From contig CAVVZI010000009.1 in NCBI GenBank assembly GCA_963752815.1, positions 1-64,000 on the forward strand: a stretch of DNA of 64,000 bases. The letters are read 5' to 3'. The notes under the pieces are model-generated. The model worked only from the letters and a program-made list of their open reading frames with translations, ran no database searches and had not been told where the DNA came from. Source of the stretch: Sva-07 sp963752815 (GTDB lineage: Bacteria > Actinomycetota > Acidimicrobiia > Acidimicrobiales > Ilumatobacteraceae). Position numbers and translations under genes: made by a program. Shown one piece after another: positions 1-14,400 of this stretch. Position 1 is the stretch's first letter, and the number at the start of each line of letters is the position of its first letter.

Positions 1-805
1 ACGTCGCCCGTACGACGGAGTCGACGGATGCGTCGAGGTTGTCGCTGAACATGGAGTGCCCGGCGTCCGGCACTACGAACGTGGTCACGCCGTGATGCTC
101 GAGTAGCGCACGATCGGGAACATCGGGCGTCCATCGTCCGGCGAGATGGTCGAGTGTTCGTTCTCCGTAGAGGAATGCTCGTGGGATCTCCAGATCGAGG
201 AACCGCTGCTGCGTCGACGGGTCGAGGGCCACGATGTCGACCGAGGCTGCGTGCACGGCCCGAGGGTCACTGCCCCACTGACGAATGGCGAGATAGTCGG
301 CCGCCTCGGCGTTGCCCGCAGTCGCCGCGAGTCGCAAGGCTCTCAGCTCGGCTGGCGCTGCGTCAGCGATCCACTCCTGCTCGGTGAACGAAGCAATGCG
401 ACGAGTGCCGTCCCCACCGCCCGGCAGCAGGTTCGACTCGGCGAGCACCAGACATCCGACGAGGTCCGGTCGCTCCAACGCAAGGAGAAGTCCGACGGTA
501 CCGCCCATGCTGTGCCCGACGATGACGGTGTCGCGCACCTCGAGGTGATCGAGAATCGATGCGACCGTCGCGGCATGGTCGCGCATGGTGTGCGAGAACT
601 CGGCTGGCCGGTCGCTCAGCCCGCAGCCGAGGTAATCCACCATGATCGCCTGCGTGGCAGCGAGCCGTGGATGTACAGCGACCTTCAGCAGCGTCGCCGC
701 GGCAGGGCAGAGGAGTCCGGGGAGGTACACGTGAGTCGGACCCTGGCCCGGCATCACCGTGAAGTTGATGAAGCAATCGTGTTCGTCGAGGTACAGATGC
801 GTCAC
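1..805 (-). CDS. alpha/beta hydrolase (3' end outside window)
   Basis: The open frame runs from a GTG at 803-805 off the left edge of the window, giving at least 268 residues. The translation begins THLYLDEHD and has the classical alpha/beta-hydrolase layout: a lid-proximal GCGLSDRP segment, the nucleophile elbow VGHSMGG, and a C-terminal DAGHSMF that supplies the catalytic histidine. The most likely role is a soluble esterase, lipase or C-C hydrolase; the substrate cannot be read from sequence. The gene is followed on the same strand by nothing visible here, and upstream lies another, unrelated alpha/beta hydrolase. An overlapping 164-residue frame is a high-GC shadow, because it lacks all these motifs. 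Confidence 0.8.
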   Translation of the reverse strand, partial: MTHLYLDEHDCFINFTVMPGQGPTHVYLPGLLCPAAATLLKVAVHPRLAATQAIMVDYLGCGLSDRPAEFSHTMRDHAATVASILDHLEVRDTVIVGHSMGGTVGLLLALERPDLVGCLVLAESNLLPGGGDGTRRIASFTEQEWIADAAPAELRALRLAATAGNAEAADYLAIRQWGSDPRAVHAASVDIVALDPSTQQRFLDLEIPRAFLYGERTLDHLAGRWTPDVPDRALLEHHGVTTFVVPDAGHSMFSDNLDASVDSVVRAT

Positions 806-908
806 GCATCGACCGTACCGAAGCCTGCAGGATGAGTTGTGGCGGCACCGAAGCCACCGATCCGTGTCACCCCCCGCCGGTTGGGCCGACCGGGGCTTCG
901 TGAAATTG

Positions 909-1637
909 CTACTCCTCGATGCTCGCCGCCGCGGCGAGGATGGCATCGATCGCGGCCTGTGGCTGGGAAACCATCGAGACGTGGGATGCGGCGACCTCGG
1001 TGATCGTGGAGCCGGCCCGTTCCGCCATCGACCGTTGCGTGTCGGGCGGGATGACACGGTCGTCGGTTCCGATGACGGCCCAACTCGGGATGGACTTCCA
1101 CGCCGTCGCTTCAGTCGGTGCGATGTTGGCACCCAGAGCAATGGGCCGTTGGCTGGCGGCGATCAACCAGCGGTCTGCCTCCGACAGATCCTGAGCGAAG
1201 GAGTCGTGCACCGTCGACGGCTTGAGGAACGCCTCCACGTCGCCCTCCGGAGATCCGGGGTAGCCGCCCAGGTCGAGCACCGACGTGGGGTCCGGCACGT
1301 CGAGTGCTGAACCGGAACCTCCGAGGATGGTGAACACGTTCTCACCGACGTCGGGAATGAAGGCGTTCACGTAGACGAGGGCCTTGACGTCGCCGCCCTT
1401 CTCGGCGGCGTTCGTGATGACCACCCCTCCGTACGAGTGCCCGACGAGCACGACCGGACCGACGGTGCGCTGCGCCAGGAACGACGACACGTACTCGGCG
1501 TCGGCGGCCACCCCACGCAGCAGGTTGGGAGGTGTCAGCACGGTGAATCCGTCACCTTGCAACGCGGTCGAGACCGCATTCCAACTCGACCCATCCGCCC
1601 AGGCACCATGAACAAGAACAATTGTCGGTTTCACCAT
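909..1637 (-). CDS. alpha/beta hydrolase, EstC/salicylate-esterase-like
   Basis: The 242-residue protein starts TIVLVHGAWADGSSW (oxyanion-hole HG), carries the nucleophile elbow VGHSYGG with Ser about residue 68, an acid-loop region VIGTDDRVIPP, and a late ASHVSM histidine. This is the compact EstC-like branch of alpha/beta hydrolases (about 230-250 residues) that cleaves small esters. It has no signal peptide, so it should be cytoplasmic. A secreted paralogue with the same HGAFADASGW and GHSYGG signatures lies at the other end of the window (60285-61116). The substrate is unknown. The ATG start follows no strong ribosome-binding site, but it begins exactly where homology to the family begins. 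Confidence 0.85.
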   Translation of the reverse strand: MVKPTIVLVHGAWADGSSWNAVSTALQGDGFTVLTPPNLLRGVAADAEYVSSFLAQRTVGPVVLVGHSYGGVVITNAAEKGGDVKALVYVNAFIPDVGENVFTILGGSGSALDVPDPTSVLDLGGYPGSPEGDVEAFLKPSTVHDSFAQDLSEADRWLIAASQRPIALGANIAPTEATAWKSIPSWAVIGTDDRVIPPDTQRSMAERAGSTITEVAASHVSMVSQPQAAIDAILAAAASIEE

Positions 1638-1748
1638 GTGCTCAGTATTTCACAACGCGAACGACTCGTCTCTTGGACGCCAAGCCTGCGGTTGTGTCGT
1701 GACGTCGACGAGCGCGACGTGGCCGAGCGAAGGGCCAGTCGCGCCAGA

Positions 1749-2622
1749 TCACCGTCCGCCGCGCGTGCGGCGAACCTGCAGGATGCCGTCGTCGTCGCGT
1801 GCGTCGTAGACCGGTTGCGGTGCGCTGGCGGGCCCATGGACGACGGAGCCGTCGGCGAGAGCGAACTCACTCGCGTGCCAGGGGCAGCGCACCCGACCGT
1901 CCACGAGTTCACCCTCGTGCAATGGACCGCCTTGATGACTGCAACGGTCGGCCAGACCGCACAGCGACCCCTGCCGGCGGGTGACCATCACCTCGACGTC
2001 ATCCGCTGTCACCGCCGCCATCTCACCTTCGGCCGGCGCGGCCGCGTCGTCGACCGTGACCCACTCGGTCGGTCCGGCGTCGAAGGTGGTGTGGTCGACC
2101 CCGGCGCCGCGGCGGTACACGAGATGGCCACCGAGGAACCCGCCCGCAGTCGCGGCCGTCGCTCCGGCGACACCGAGAATGACGCCGGCAGGCCGACGGC
2201 CACGGCGGCGGGCGACCAGCGATGCGACGTAGCACGCGACGGCGATGCTGTTGGCCGTCGCGTGGACGAGCCCGATCCGCCGATCGGCGTCGCCGAGATC
2301 CGACCAGTCGGACAGACCGGTGACCGCGGTCGGGACTGCGGTGGCGATCCCAACGGCTACGAGGGCATCGGCGGCCGGCTGCTGCGCGGCGACCGCCGAC
2401 GAAATCGAGAACCATTGCGCTCGTCCACGATCCGATCGGGAGATCGGTCAGCAGCGGGTGCAATGGGTGGCCGAACCACGACCCGCTGAACACGTCCTTC
2501 AGCCCGCTCCGACCGAAGAGGTCCGATACTGCCGATGCGAGCGGCGTCGCGAAACGGTCGAGAGCCGTCGTGTGCTCGATCCGATCGACGACCGAGTCGG
2601 CCAACTTGTTCAAAGCAGACAT
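1749..2622 (-). CDS. DUF2231-Rieske [2Fe-2S] membrane protein (one frame break)
   Basis: The N-terminal part (from ATG 2622, preceded by GAGGAG six bases upstream) has the DUF2231 signature FGHPLHPLLTDLPIGSW. It is followed, in a frame shifted by +1 near 2380-2400, by hydrophobic segments (VGIATAVPTAVTGLSDW, VACYVASLVA, VAGATAATAGGFLGGHL) and then a Rieske domain with CSHQGGPL and CPWHASEF, the two Cys/His cluster-binding loops. DUF2231-Rieske fusions are known in actinobacteria and are thought to be membrane-bound electron carriers; the partner is unknown. Removing one base restores about 290 residues, a normal length. This is either a sequencing error or a recently broken gene. Confidence 0.8.
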
Positions 2623-2765
2623 CTTGCGCTCCTCAGTCGTAAAGCTTGTCACGGATCGACGCCGGCGCGATCAAGCCTGGTCGCGAGTCGCCCGCAACAG
2701 CGGCCGGCCGACCACCTGTCCGGGCCGTCGCATGCCCGTCGCATCGTCTCGCCAACCTGCAATCG

Positions 2766-2954
2766 TCATCGGTCGACCGGACGGTCCCCTTGATCGCCAC
2801 GACCGGCCTTCGGCACCGTGCCGAGTGTTGCTGCTGGTCTGCTGCCGCAGACTTCCGACATCGACCTGGTCGCCGGTGAACCGACCGTCGTCATCGCGGC
2901 GTGCGTATCGCTTGTCGCCGGGATTTGGTTCGATCACTTCGCGTTTCCGCTCAT
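2766..2954 (-). CDS. small basic KREVIEP-type conserved protein (frame-broken)
   Basis: Read from the ATG at 2954, with one or two frame adjustments, the minus strand spells KREVIEPNPGDKRYARRD, then FTGDQVDVG, then AADQQQHSA and, in a further frame, GRGDQGDRPVDR before a TGA at 2768-2766. From memory this is the layout of a short (about 60 residue) highly charged protein of unknown function found in many soil bacteria, whose pattern is KREVIEP..GDKRY.RRD..GRF...VDVG and a Gly/Asp-rich tail. The recognition is mine, from recollected family members, without a search. The first codons are also out of frame with the ATG. It is divergent from the ArsR gene at 2901-3305. Confidence 0.45.
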
Positions 2955-3305
2955 GATCGACACGTACCCACCACGTCACCAACCGACACGTCGACGGGAG
3001 CGGCGGGAACGATTCGGCGCCGAGCGATCCTTGCTCGTCTGCGCAGCGGCGATGCGGGGGTCCTGGAACTCGCCGACGAGTTCCCGATCAGCCAGCCGGC
3101 GATCTCGAAGCATCTCAAGGTGCTCGAGTCCGCCGGACTGGTCTCCCGACACCGCCGGAACAGGTTCCATTTGTGCCGTCTCGAACCCGGGCCGCTCAAG
3201 GAAGCAGCGGAGTGGCTGGGCACCTATCGGGAGTTCTGGGAGGACAGCTTCGCCCGCCTCGACGAGTACACCCGATTGCTGGCGGAGGACTCCGCAGATG
3301 GATGA
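2901..3305 (+). CDS. ArsR-family winged-helix repressor (start uncertain)
   Basis: The core reads RRRAILARLRSGDAGVLELA, DEFPISQPAISKHLKVLE and SAGLVSRHRRNRFHLCRLEP, the wHTH of ArsR-type repressors that pair with SRPBCC proteins. The region before RRRAIL does not resemble the usual FAALADPTRR opening, and no ATG with a ribosome-binding site is visible. The true start, or an N-terminal frame error, therefore remains open; the coordinate given is the longest open frame, and it overlaps the opposite-strand small gene. Its stop overlaps the next start by eight bases, so regulator, SRPBCC protein and RibD-like reductase (2901-4340) form one translationally coupled unit. Confidence 0.7.
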   Translation: MRIACRRDLVRSLRVSAHDRHVPTTSPTDTSTGAAGTIRRRAILARLRSGDAGVLELADEFPISQPAISKHLKVLESAGLVSRHRRNRFHLCRLEPGPLKEAAEWLGTYREFWEDSFARLDEYTRLLAEDSADG

Positions 3306-3786
3306 GCTGCAGATCGAGATGCCGTCGAACGAGCCCGTGATCACGTTCCGAAGGCGGGTCGCGGCTCACCCCGACCTCGTGTTCCGGTTGTTCACCGAAG
3401 CCCAGCACCTGCGCCGATGGTGGGGTCCCCGCCGTCTCGAACTCGTCGAGTGCGAGATCGACCTGTACATCGGAGGCGGGTACCGACTCGTGCAACAAGC
3501 ACCCGACGGGCAGCGCTTCTCCTTTCACGGCACCTATCTCGCGATCGAACGACCACACCGTCTCGTGCAGACCTTCGTGTACGAGGGCCGCCCGAACAAC
3601 GAAGTGGTCGAGACCTTCTCGTTCTCGCCGGTCGAGGGCGGGACCCTCGTGCAGTGCCGCGCCGTCCACACCTCGGTCGAAGACCGCGACGCGCACGCCG
3701 CCTCGGGAGCGTCGGCCGGTCTCACCGAGTCGTACCAGCGCCAAGAACAACTCGTCACCCACCTCCAGAACGGAGTCCTTCCATGA
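3298..3786 (+). CDS. SRPBCC/AHSA1-like protein
   Basis: A 162-residue START-like protein. It has FRRRVAAHPDLVFRLFTEAQHLRRWWGP near the N-terminus and GGGYRLVQQAPDG, then FHGTYLAIERPHRLVQTF, which is the AHSA1 pattern (activator-of-Hsp90-like SRPBCC fold) seen in the small ligand-binding partners of ArsR regulators. It presumably binds a hydrophobic small molecule in the cytoplasm. The ATG overlaps the ArsR stop by eight bases and its own stop overlaps the next ATG (ATGA), so translation of all three genes is probably coupled. It is one of four ArsR-SRPBCC pairs in this window. Confidence 0.85.
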   Translation: MDELQIEMPSNEPVITFRRRVAAHPDLVFRLFTEAQHLRRWWGPRRLELVECEIDLYIGGGYRLVQQAPDGQRFSFHGTYLAIERPHRLVQTFVYEGRPNNEVVETFSFSPVEGGTLVQCRAVHTSVEDRDAHAASGASAGLTESYQRQEQLVTHLQNGVLP

Positions 3787-4340
3787 GCACACTTGTCCTG
3801 AAGATGTCGATGTCCCTCGACGGCTACGTGGCCCGGACCGACGGCAGCAACGACTGGATCTTCCCCTCCTACAGCGACGACGCGACCGCCTGGACCGTCG
3901 ACACGCTCCGGCATGCCAGCGCCCACCTCATGGGATCCACCACCTATCGCGGGATGGCCGCACACTGGCCGAACGACGACAGCCCGTTCGCCGCGCCCAT
4001 GAACTCCATTCCGAAGATCGTGTTCTCGGCGACGATGCATGACTCGATCTGGGACGAGACGACCTTCGTCGACGGGGATCTCGCCACCGCGATCGCCGAG
4101 CTCAAGCAGCAGCAGGCCGACGGCTACCTGCTCGCGCACGGCGGTGCCCGGTTCGTTCGGTCGCTCTGCCGCACAGGCCTGATCGACGAGGTTCGCCTCC
4201 TCGTGCATCCCGTCGTCCTCGGATCGGGAGAGCGGATCTTCCCCGAACCGATGGACCTCGACCCGATCACCACCACGACGTTCAGCAGCGGCGCAGTCGG
4301 CCACATCTGCCGTCGAACGGTCGCAGCGAGCGCCGCCTGA
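3783..4340 (+). CDS. RibD C-terminal/dihydrofolate-reductase-like protein
   Basis: The 185-residue protein starts TLVLKMSMSLDGYVARTDG, the N-terminal strand of the RibD-C/DHFR fold, followed by MGSTTYRGM, a central KIVFSATM and the C-terminal nucleotide-binding stretch LLAHGGARFVRSL with LIDEVRLLVHPVVLGSG. Such stand-alone proteins are annotated as dihydrofolate-reductase family and probably bind NADPH; the substrate is not known and need not be a folate. The start overlaps the SRPBCC stop in an ATGA. The same gene order (ArsR, SRPBCC, RibD-like) recurs at 32566-30991 on the other strand. Confidence 0.85.
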   Translation: MSTLVLKMSMSLDGYVARTDGSNDWIFPSYSDDATAWTVDTLRHASAHLMGSTTYRGMAAHWPNDDSPFAAPMNSIPKIVFSATMHDSIWDETTFVDGDLATAIAELKQQQADGYLLAHGGARFVRSLCRTGLIDEVRLLVHPVVLGSGERIFPEPMDLDPITTTTFSSGAVGHICRRTVAASAA

Positions 4341-4406
4341 CCGCTCCGCCGCGGTAGCGACGCGTTCGCAGACGCCCACGCCACTCGCGAAGATGTGGCC
4401 GTGGCG

Positions 4407-5732
4407 ATGCCTGACGACCGTGATGAGCCGCCCGGCGGAGACGCGACGAGTGCGGCGCCCACCTCGCTGCTGGGTCAAGTCGGCCGCCAGCGGATTCGAT
4501 ACGGAATGCGGACCTGGTTTCGCACGCCACCGCGACGCCATGGCGAGGTCATCGCCGAACGCGAGGTCAGTTTCCTCGAGTTGTTCTACGACCTCGTCTA
4601 CGTGGTCTTGATCGGGAGCACGACCCACCACCTCGCAGCCGACATCACCGGACGCACCGTCTTCGAGTTCGCGGTGGTGTTCGGGTTGATCTGGTTGGCG
4701 TGGTTCAACGGCACGCTGTGGCACGAGTTGCACGGCCGCGAGGACGGGCGCAGCCGGAACTACATCTTCATGCAGATGGGTCTGCTCGCGTTGCTGGCGG
4801 TCTTCGCCGGTGGAGCGGCGGGCGACGACGGACAAGCTTTCGCCATCGTCTACAGCATCCTGTTCGCGTTGTTGACGTGGCAGTGGTGGCAGGTGCATCG
4901 CGTCGACACCGATCGGCGCTACCGGCCGACGACAATTCGCTACCTCGTCGGCATGGGCGTCAGCACCGCAGTCGTGCTGGCGAGCGCATTCGTCGGGGAC
5001 GGCTGGCGCATCGGATTGTGGGCTGTGGTCGTCACCTGCTGGGTCGTCGGCGGCTACGTGCTCGTGTCGACCGATCACACGGAGGGATTCGGTGACGGTG
5101 TCACCGGGTCGTTGGTCGAGCGGATGGGGCTGTTCACCATCATCGTGCTCGGCGAGTTGGTCGTCGGTGTCGTGGGTGGCATGAGCGACGCGGAGGGTCG
5201 CGACGTCACGACGGTCGCCACCGGAATCCTCGGACTGACGGTGGCCATGGGCATCTGGTGGAACTACTTCGACATGCTCGGCCGCCGCGTGCCCGGTCAG
5301 CGAGGTCATCGCCTGGCCAGCTGGCTCTACGCCCATCTGCCATTGGCGATGGCCATCGCGGCGAGTGGCGCGGCGATGGTGAGCATCATCGACCACGCCC
5401 ACGACAGCCGCACACCCGGCCCCACGGCATGGCTGCTGACCGGTTCGGTGGCGGTCACGTTCGGCGCCGTGAGCATTGCGTGCACCGCTCTTCCCGTCGA
5501 CGAGTTCCCGTTCGGTATGCAGCGCTGGATCGGTCCGTCGCTCGGCATCGCCGCTGCCGTCACCATCGCGATCGGCGCGTTGCGTCCCGCCCCGATCGTG
5601 CTCCTCTCCTGTGTCTCGGCGGTGCTGCTCCTGACGTGGCTGGCGTTGTTCGCCGTCTACCTCGCACTCGGCGGCGACCCCGAGGTGGAGAACTTTCAAC
5701 TCGGCGACGACCGCGGCACACGCACGATGTAG
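4407..5732 (+). CDS. low-temperature requirement A (LtrA) family membrane protein
   Basis: A 441-residue polytopic protein of the LtrA family, with the conserved entry EVSFLELFYDLVYVV followed by about eleven hydrophobic segments. Other family features are GLIWLAWFNGTLWHEL, YIFMQMGLLALLAV, GLFTIIVLGELVVGV and WWNYFDML. LtrA was named from a Listeria cold-growth mutant; its transport or signalling function is still unclear. The first 55 residues (PDDRDEPPGG and a basic WFRTPPRRHG) are cytoplasmic and variable. An in-frame GTG twelve bases upstream (4395) is an alternative start. It stands alone between the ArsR cassette and the convergent signalling genes. Confidence 0.85.
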   Translation: MPDDRDEPPGGDATSAAPTSLLGQVGRQRIRYGMRTWFRTPPRRHGEVIAEREVSFLELFYDLVYVVLIGSTTHHLAADITGRTVFEFAVVFGLIWLAWFNGTLWHELHGREDGRSRNYIFMQMGLLALLAVFAGGAAGDDGQAFAIVYSILFALLTWQWWQVHRVDTDRRYRPTTIRYLVGMGVSTAVVLASAFVGDGWRIGLWAVVVTCWVVGGYVLVSTDHTEGFGDGVTGSLVERMGLFTIIVLGELVVGVVGGMSDAEGRDVTTVATGILGLTVAMGIWWNYFDMLGRRVPGQRGHRLASWLYAHLPLAMAIAASGAAMVSIIDHAHDSRTPGPTAWLLTGSVAVTFGAVSIACTALPVDEFPFGMQRWIGPSLGIAAAVTIAIGALRPAPIVLLSCVSAVLLLTWLALFAVYLALGGDPEVENFQLGDDRGTRTM

Positions 5733-5798
5733 ATCGCCGGTTTCACCACCCCGAGTTCGTCGTCGACCAAACGGGTGATTGGCGAGAGCACCCACCGT

Positions 5799-6825
5799 TC
5801 AGTAGCCGGGGACAGCGAACAATTCGGTCGGCATGGTCTTCCCGCGCATCACGACCGACCCGAGTGCATCCAGCGTGACGGTTGAACCCACGGCGGTGGC
5901 CGTAGCGCCGTCGAACACGATCGAGCGTTTGGCCTCCTTCGTGTACGCCTCGAGCCGGGCGGCGAGGTTGACGGTGTCGCCGATGCAGGTGTATGTCGCT
6001 CGCTGGCGCGTTCCGGTGTAGCCGGCGATGACCTCTCCGGATGCGATCCCGATGCCGATGCGCACCGGCGATCCACCTGCCTGCACACGGTCCGCCGTGA
6101 GCAGGGCCATCACGTCGACCATCTCCTGCGCCGCACGGACGGCATGTCCTGCGCCGTCGTCGAGCGGTTGTGGTGCGCCGAATATCGCCATCAGCCCGTC
6201 GCCGATCATCTGGTTGACGACGCCACCGTTCGAGGTGATCGCGTCGAACATCAACGCGTAGTAGTCGTTCAGCAGGTCGATCGTGTCCTCGGGCTCCATC
6301 TGTTCCGACATCGTCGTGAACCCGCGGATGTCGACGAACAAGACCGTGACCTCGACGCGGCGTCCACCGAGGGCGAATCCCGAGCGTGCGAGGTCGTCTG
6401 CGACCGCGGGTGTCGCGAACCGTCGGATGATGTCGGCCTGCTGGTCGCGCAACCGCTTCTTCTCGAGCGTTGCGTCGAGCCGGGCTCGGAGAAGGACGGG
6501 GTTGACCGGCTTGGCGAGGTAGTCCTCGGCCCCCAGTTCGAGGCACCGAACGACGTTGTCGAGACCCTCGAGCGACGACGTGACGATGACGGGGATGTCG
6601 CGGAGGGCGCGATCCTCCTTGAGCTGGGCGAGCACCTCGAACCCGTCCACCTCCGGCATCTCGATGTCGAGGAGCACGAGGTCGAAGTCCTCGTCGTTCA
6701 ACCGTGCGAGTGCGAGCCGGCCGTTCTCGGCCGACTCGACGTGATGACCCTGCAGCTCGAGCGTGCGCGCCAGGAGCAGTCGGTTCACCTTGTTGTCGTC
6801 GACCACGAGCACGCGGCCGGGATGG

Positions 6826-6833
<8 letters not shown>
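5799..6833 (-). CDS. response regulator-class III nucleotide cyclase
   Basis: The 344-residue protein starts at ATG 6833 (ADHPGRVLVVDDNKVNRL). The REC domain (about 5-120) has the phospho-acceptor in VLLDIEMPEVDG and the switch lysine in LAKPVNP. After a helical linker, the cyclase domain (about 170-340) has the metal aspartates in TVLFVDIRGFTTMSEQ and MIGDGLMAIFG, and the transition-state Asn/Arg in IGDTVNLAARLE. The usual purine-selecting lysine before IGDG is Gln here (VVNQMIGDG), which leaves substrate choice (ATP or GTP) open. The start lies within the 3' end of the hybrid kinase (eight-base overlap), so kinase and cyclase are likely one phosphorelay producing a cyclic nucleotide. Confidence 0.85.
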
Positions 6834-11348
<4,515 letters not shown>

Positions 11349-11477
11349 CGCGGGGCGATGATAGTGCAGCACCACCGGCAGGGACTCGGCCTCGGTGTCA
11401 CCGGGCGCGTCCGGGCAGCAACAACTAGGGTCGTGACCTCATCGGGACACCGCCACCATCCGAACAGGACGTGCCGA

Positions 11478-14400
11478 ATGGGCATTCACATCGGCATCGA
11501 ACATCGCACGACATACCGTTTCGACCGCGCGGTTCAGATCAATCCGCAGGTGATCAGGCTGCGTCCCGCACCGCACTGCCGGACACCGATTCTGGCCTAC
11601 AGCTTGCGCGTCACGCCGAGCGAGCACTTCGTCAACTGGCAGCAGGATCCGTTCGGCAACTTCATGGCCCGGCTCGTGTTTCCGGAGCCGGCGAAGGTGC
11701 TCGACGTCACGGTCGACCTCATCGCCGACCTGACCGTGATCAACCCGTTCGACTTCTTCGTCGAGGAATCGGCGAAGGCATTCCCGTTCGTCTACGAACC
11801 GCAACTCGCGCTCGATCTCGAGCCATACCTGCGGCCGGCCGGTCCGATCGAGCCGCGGCTCCAGCAGTGGCTGTCCGGCGACCACGTGCCGGCCGCTTCC
11901 ACGCCGATCGCCGACTTCCTCGTCGGACTGAACCAGCGGCTCTACCGCGACATCGAGTACTCGGTCCGGATGGAACCGGGAGTCCAGACCCCCGACGAGA
12001 CGCTCGCTCGAGGCGTCGGTTCCTGCCGGGACACCGGGTGGCTCCTCGTGGAGGCGCTGCGACACCTCGGGCTCGCGGCACGGTTCACGTCCGGATACCT
12101 CGTGCAGCTGACCTCCGACCAACCGTCGCTGAGCGGCGCCGACGGGCCGAAGACGGACTTCACCGACCTCCACGCCTGGGCGGAGGTCTACGTCCCCGGA
12201 GCGGGATGGATCGGCCTCGACCCCACGTCGGGGCTGTTCGCCGGCGAAGGACACATCCCGCTGGCGTGCACGCCGCATCCCTCCACCGCGGCGCCGATCT
12301 CGGGCACCACCGGCCGCGCCGAGGTCACCTTCGAGTTCTCCAACGTGGTGCACCGCGTCCGGGAGGACCCGCGGGTCACGCTGCCGTACACGCCCGAGCA
12401 GTGGGCGCGCATCGACGAACTCGGCGAGGAGATCGACCAGCGCCTCGACGCCGGCGACGTGCGCCTCACGATGGGCGGCGAACCGACGTTCGTGTCGATC
12501 GACGACATGGAGGGAGACGAATGGAACACGGCCGCCGACGGCGAGGCGAAGCGCGCGCTGGCGCTCGACCTCACGCTGCGCCTGCGCCAGCGGTTCGCGA
12601 CCGGCGGGTTGATCCAGCACGGGCAGGGCAAGTGGTACCCGGGCGAACCACTCCCCCGCTGGCAACTCGGCATCGTGTGGCGTGACGACGGCGAACCGTT
12701 GTGGCGGCGTGACGACCTGCTCGCCGATCCGGCGAAACCGGGAACGTCGACCATCGACGATGCACGCCTCGTCGCCGATGGCATCGCCGCCCGATTCGGC
12801 ATCGATCCCGCGTTCGTCACCGCCGCGTACGAGGACCCGGTCGACCAAGCGTGGCGAGAGGCCCGCCTCCCTGCGGGCGATCCACCGACGCTCGATGTCG
12901 ACGACGACGACGACGTCACCGACCCGGATGCCCGGACGCGTTTGATCGAACGTCTCGGCGGCCCGATCGCCGATCCGGTCGGGTTCGTCATGCCGCTGCA
13001 CACGACGCCCGACGGCACGGGTTGGGGCACGACCACCTGGAATCTTCGCCGGGATCGGCTGTACCTGACGCCCGGCGACTCACCGATCGGCCTGCGACTT
13101 CCACTCGACTCGCTCACGTGGTGGCCGTTGCCCGTCGAGTTCGAGCGCTCACCGTTCGAGCAGCGTGGCGACCTTCCACCCGCGGGGACCCTCCCGGCGG
13201 GACCGGCGGCCGTCGTCGAGCGGCACGAATGTCCACCGACCGCGATCGCGGTGGAATCGAGCGACGGCCACGTCCGGGTGTTCCTCCCGCCGCTCGAACG
13301 TGCCGAGGATGTCGTCGAGTTGTTGGCCGTCGTCGAGGCGGTGGCCGACGAACTCGAGTGCCCGGTCGTCGTCGAGGGCTACCCGTTGCCGCGCGACCCA
13401 CGGTTGACCACCCTGGTCGTCACCCCGGACCCCGGCGTCATCGAGGTCAACGTCCAACCGAGTTCGTCCTGGCGGTCGATGCGCACGGTCGTCGAAACGC
13501 TCTACGAGGAAGCCCGGCTCACGCGGCTCGGCACCGAGAAGTTCTCCCTCGACGGCACCCATACCGGCACCGGCGGTGGCAACCACGTCACCCTCGGAGG
13601 CGCCACTCCCCTCGACAGCCCGTTGCTGCGCCGCCCGGATCTCCTGCGCAGCATGGTGACGTTCTGGCAACACCATCCGTCGCTGTCCTACCTGTTCTCC
13701 GGCCAGTTCATCGGTCCGACGAGCCAGGCCCCTCGGGTCGACGAAGGGCGCATCGACACCGTCTACGAACTGGAGATCGCGTTCGCCGAGCTGGAACGTC
13801 AGGGTCCCGACGTCCCGCCGTGGACGGTCGACCGACTGGTACGGCATCTGCTCGTCGACCTCACCGGCAACACGCATCGTTCCGAGTTCTGTGTCGACAA
13901 GCTGTTCAGCCCGGACAGCGAACGGGGCCGACTGGGCATCCTCGAGCTCCGGGCGTTCGAGATGCCGCCGCACCCGCAGATGGCGCTGGTGCAGTCGTTG
14001 CTGGTGCGCGCCCTCGTCGCCCGCTTCTGGGAGGAGCCGTACTCCGGCCCACTCGTGCGTTGGGGCACCGACCTCTACGACCGGTATCTGCTGCCCTGGT
14101 ACGTCCGCGCCGACATCCACGACGTCGTCGCCGACCTCCGCCGCCATGGCATCGACTTCGACATCGCATGGCTCGAACCCTTCCTCGAGTTCCGGTTCCC
14201 GCTCGTCGGCGAAGTCGAGATGGAAGACGTGCGGCTGGAAGTGCGCAACGCGATCGAGCCGTGGCACGTCCTCGGCGAGGAAGTCGCCGGGTCGGGCACG
14301 GCCCGATACGTCGACTCCTCGATCGAGCGCCTCCAAGTGCTGGTCCAGGGGTTCAACGAGGCCCGCCACATCCTCACGTGCAACAACGTCCCGGTGCCGC

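Noticed and set aside
3534..5795. 753-residue minus-strand open frame
   Set aside because: It is Arg/His/Asp-rich without any motif and lies antisense to LtrA and the RibD-like gene, a typical high-GC shadow.
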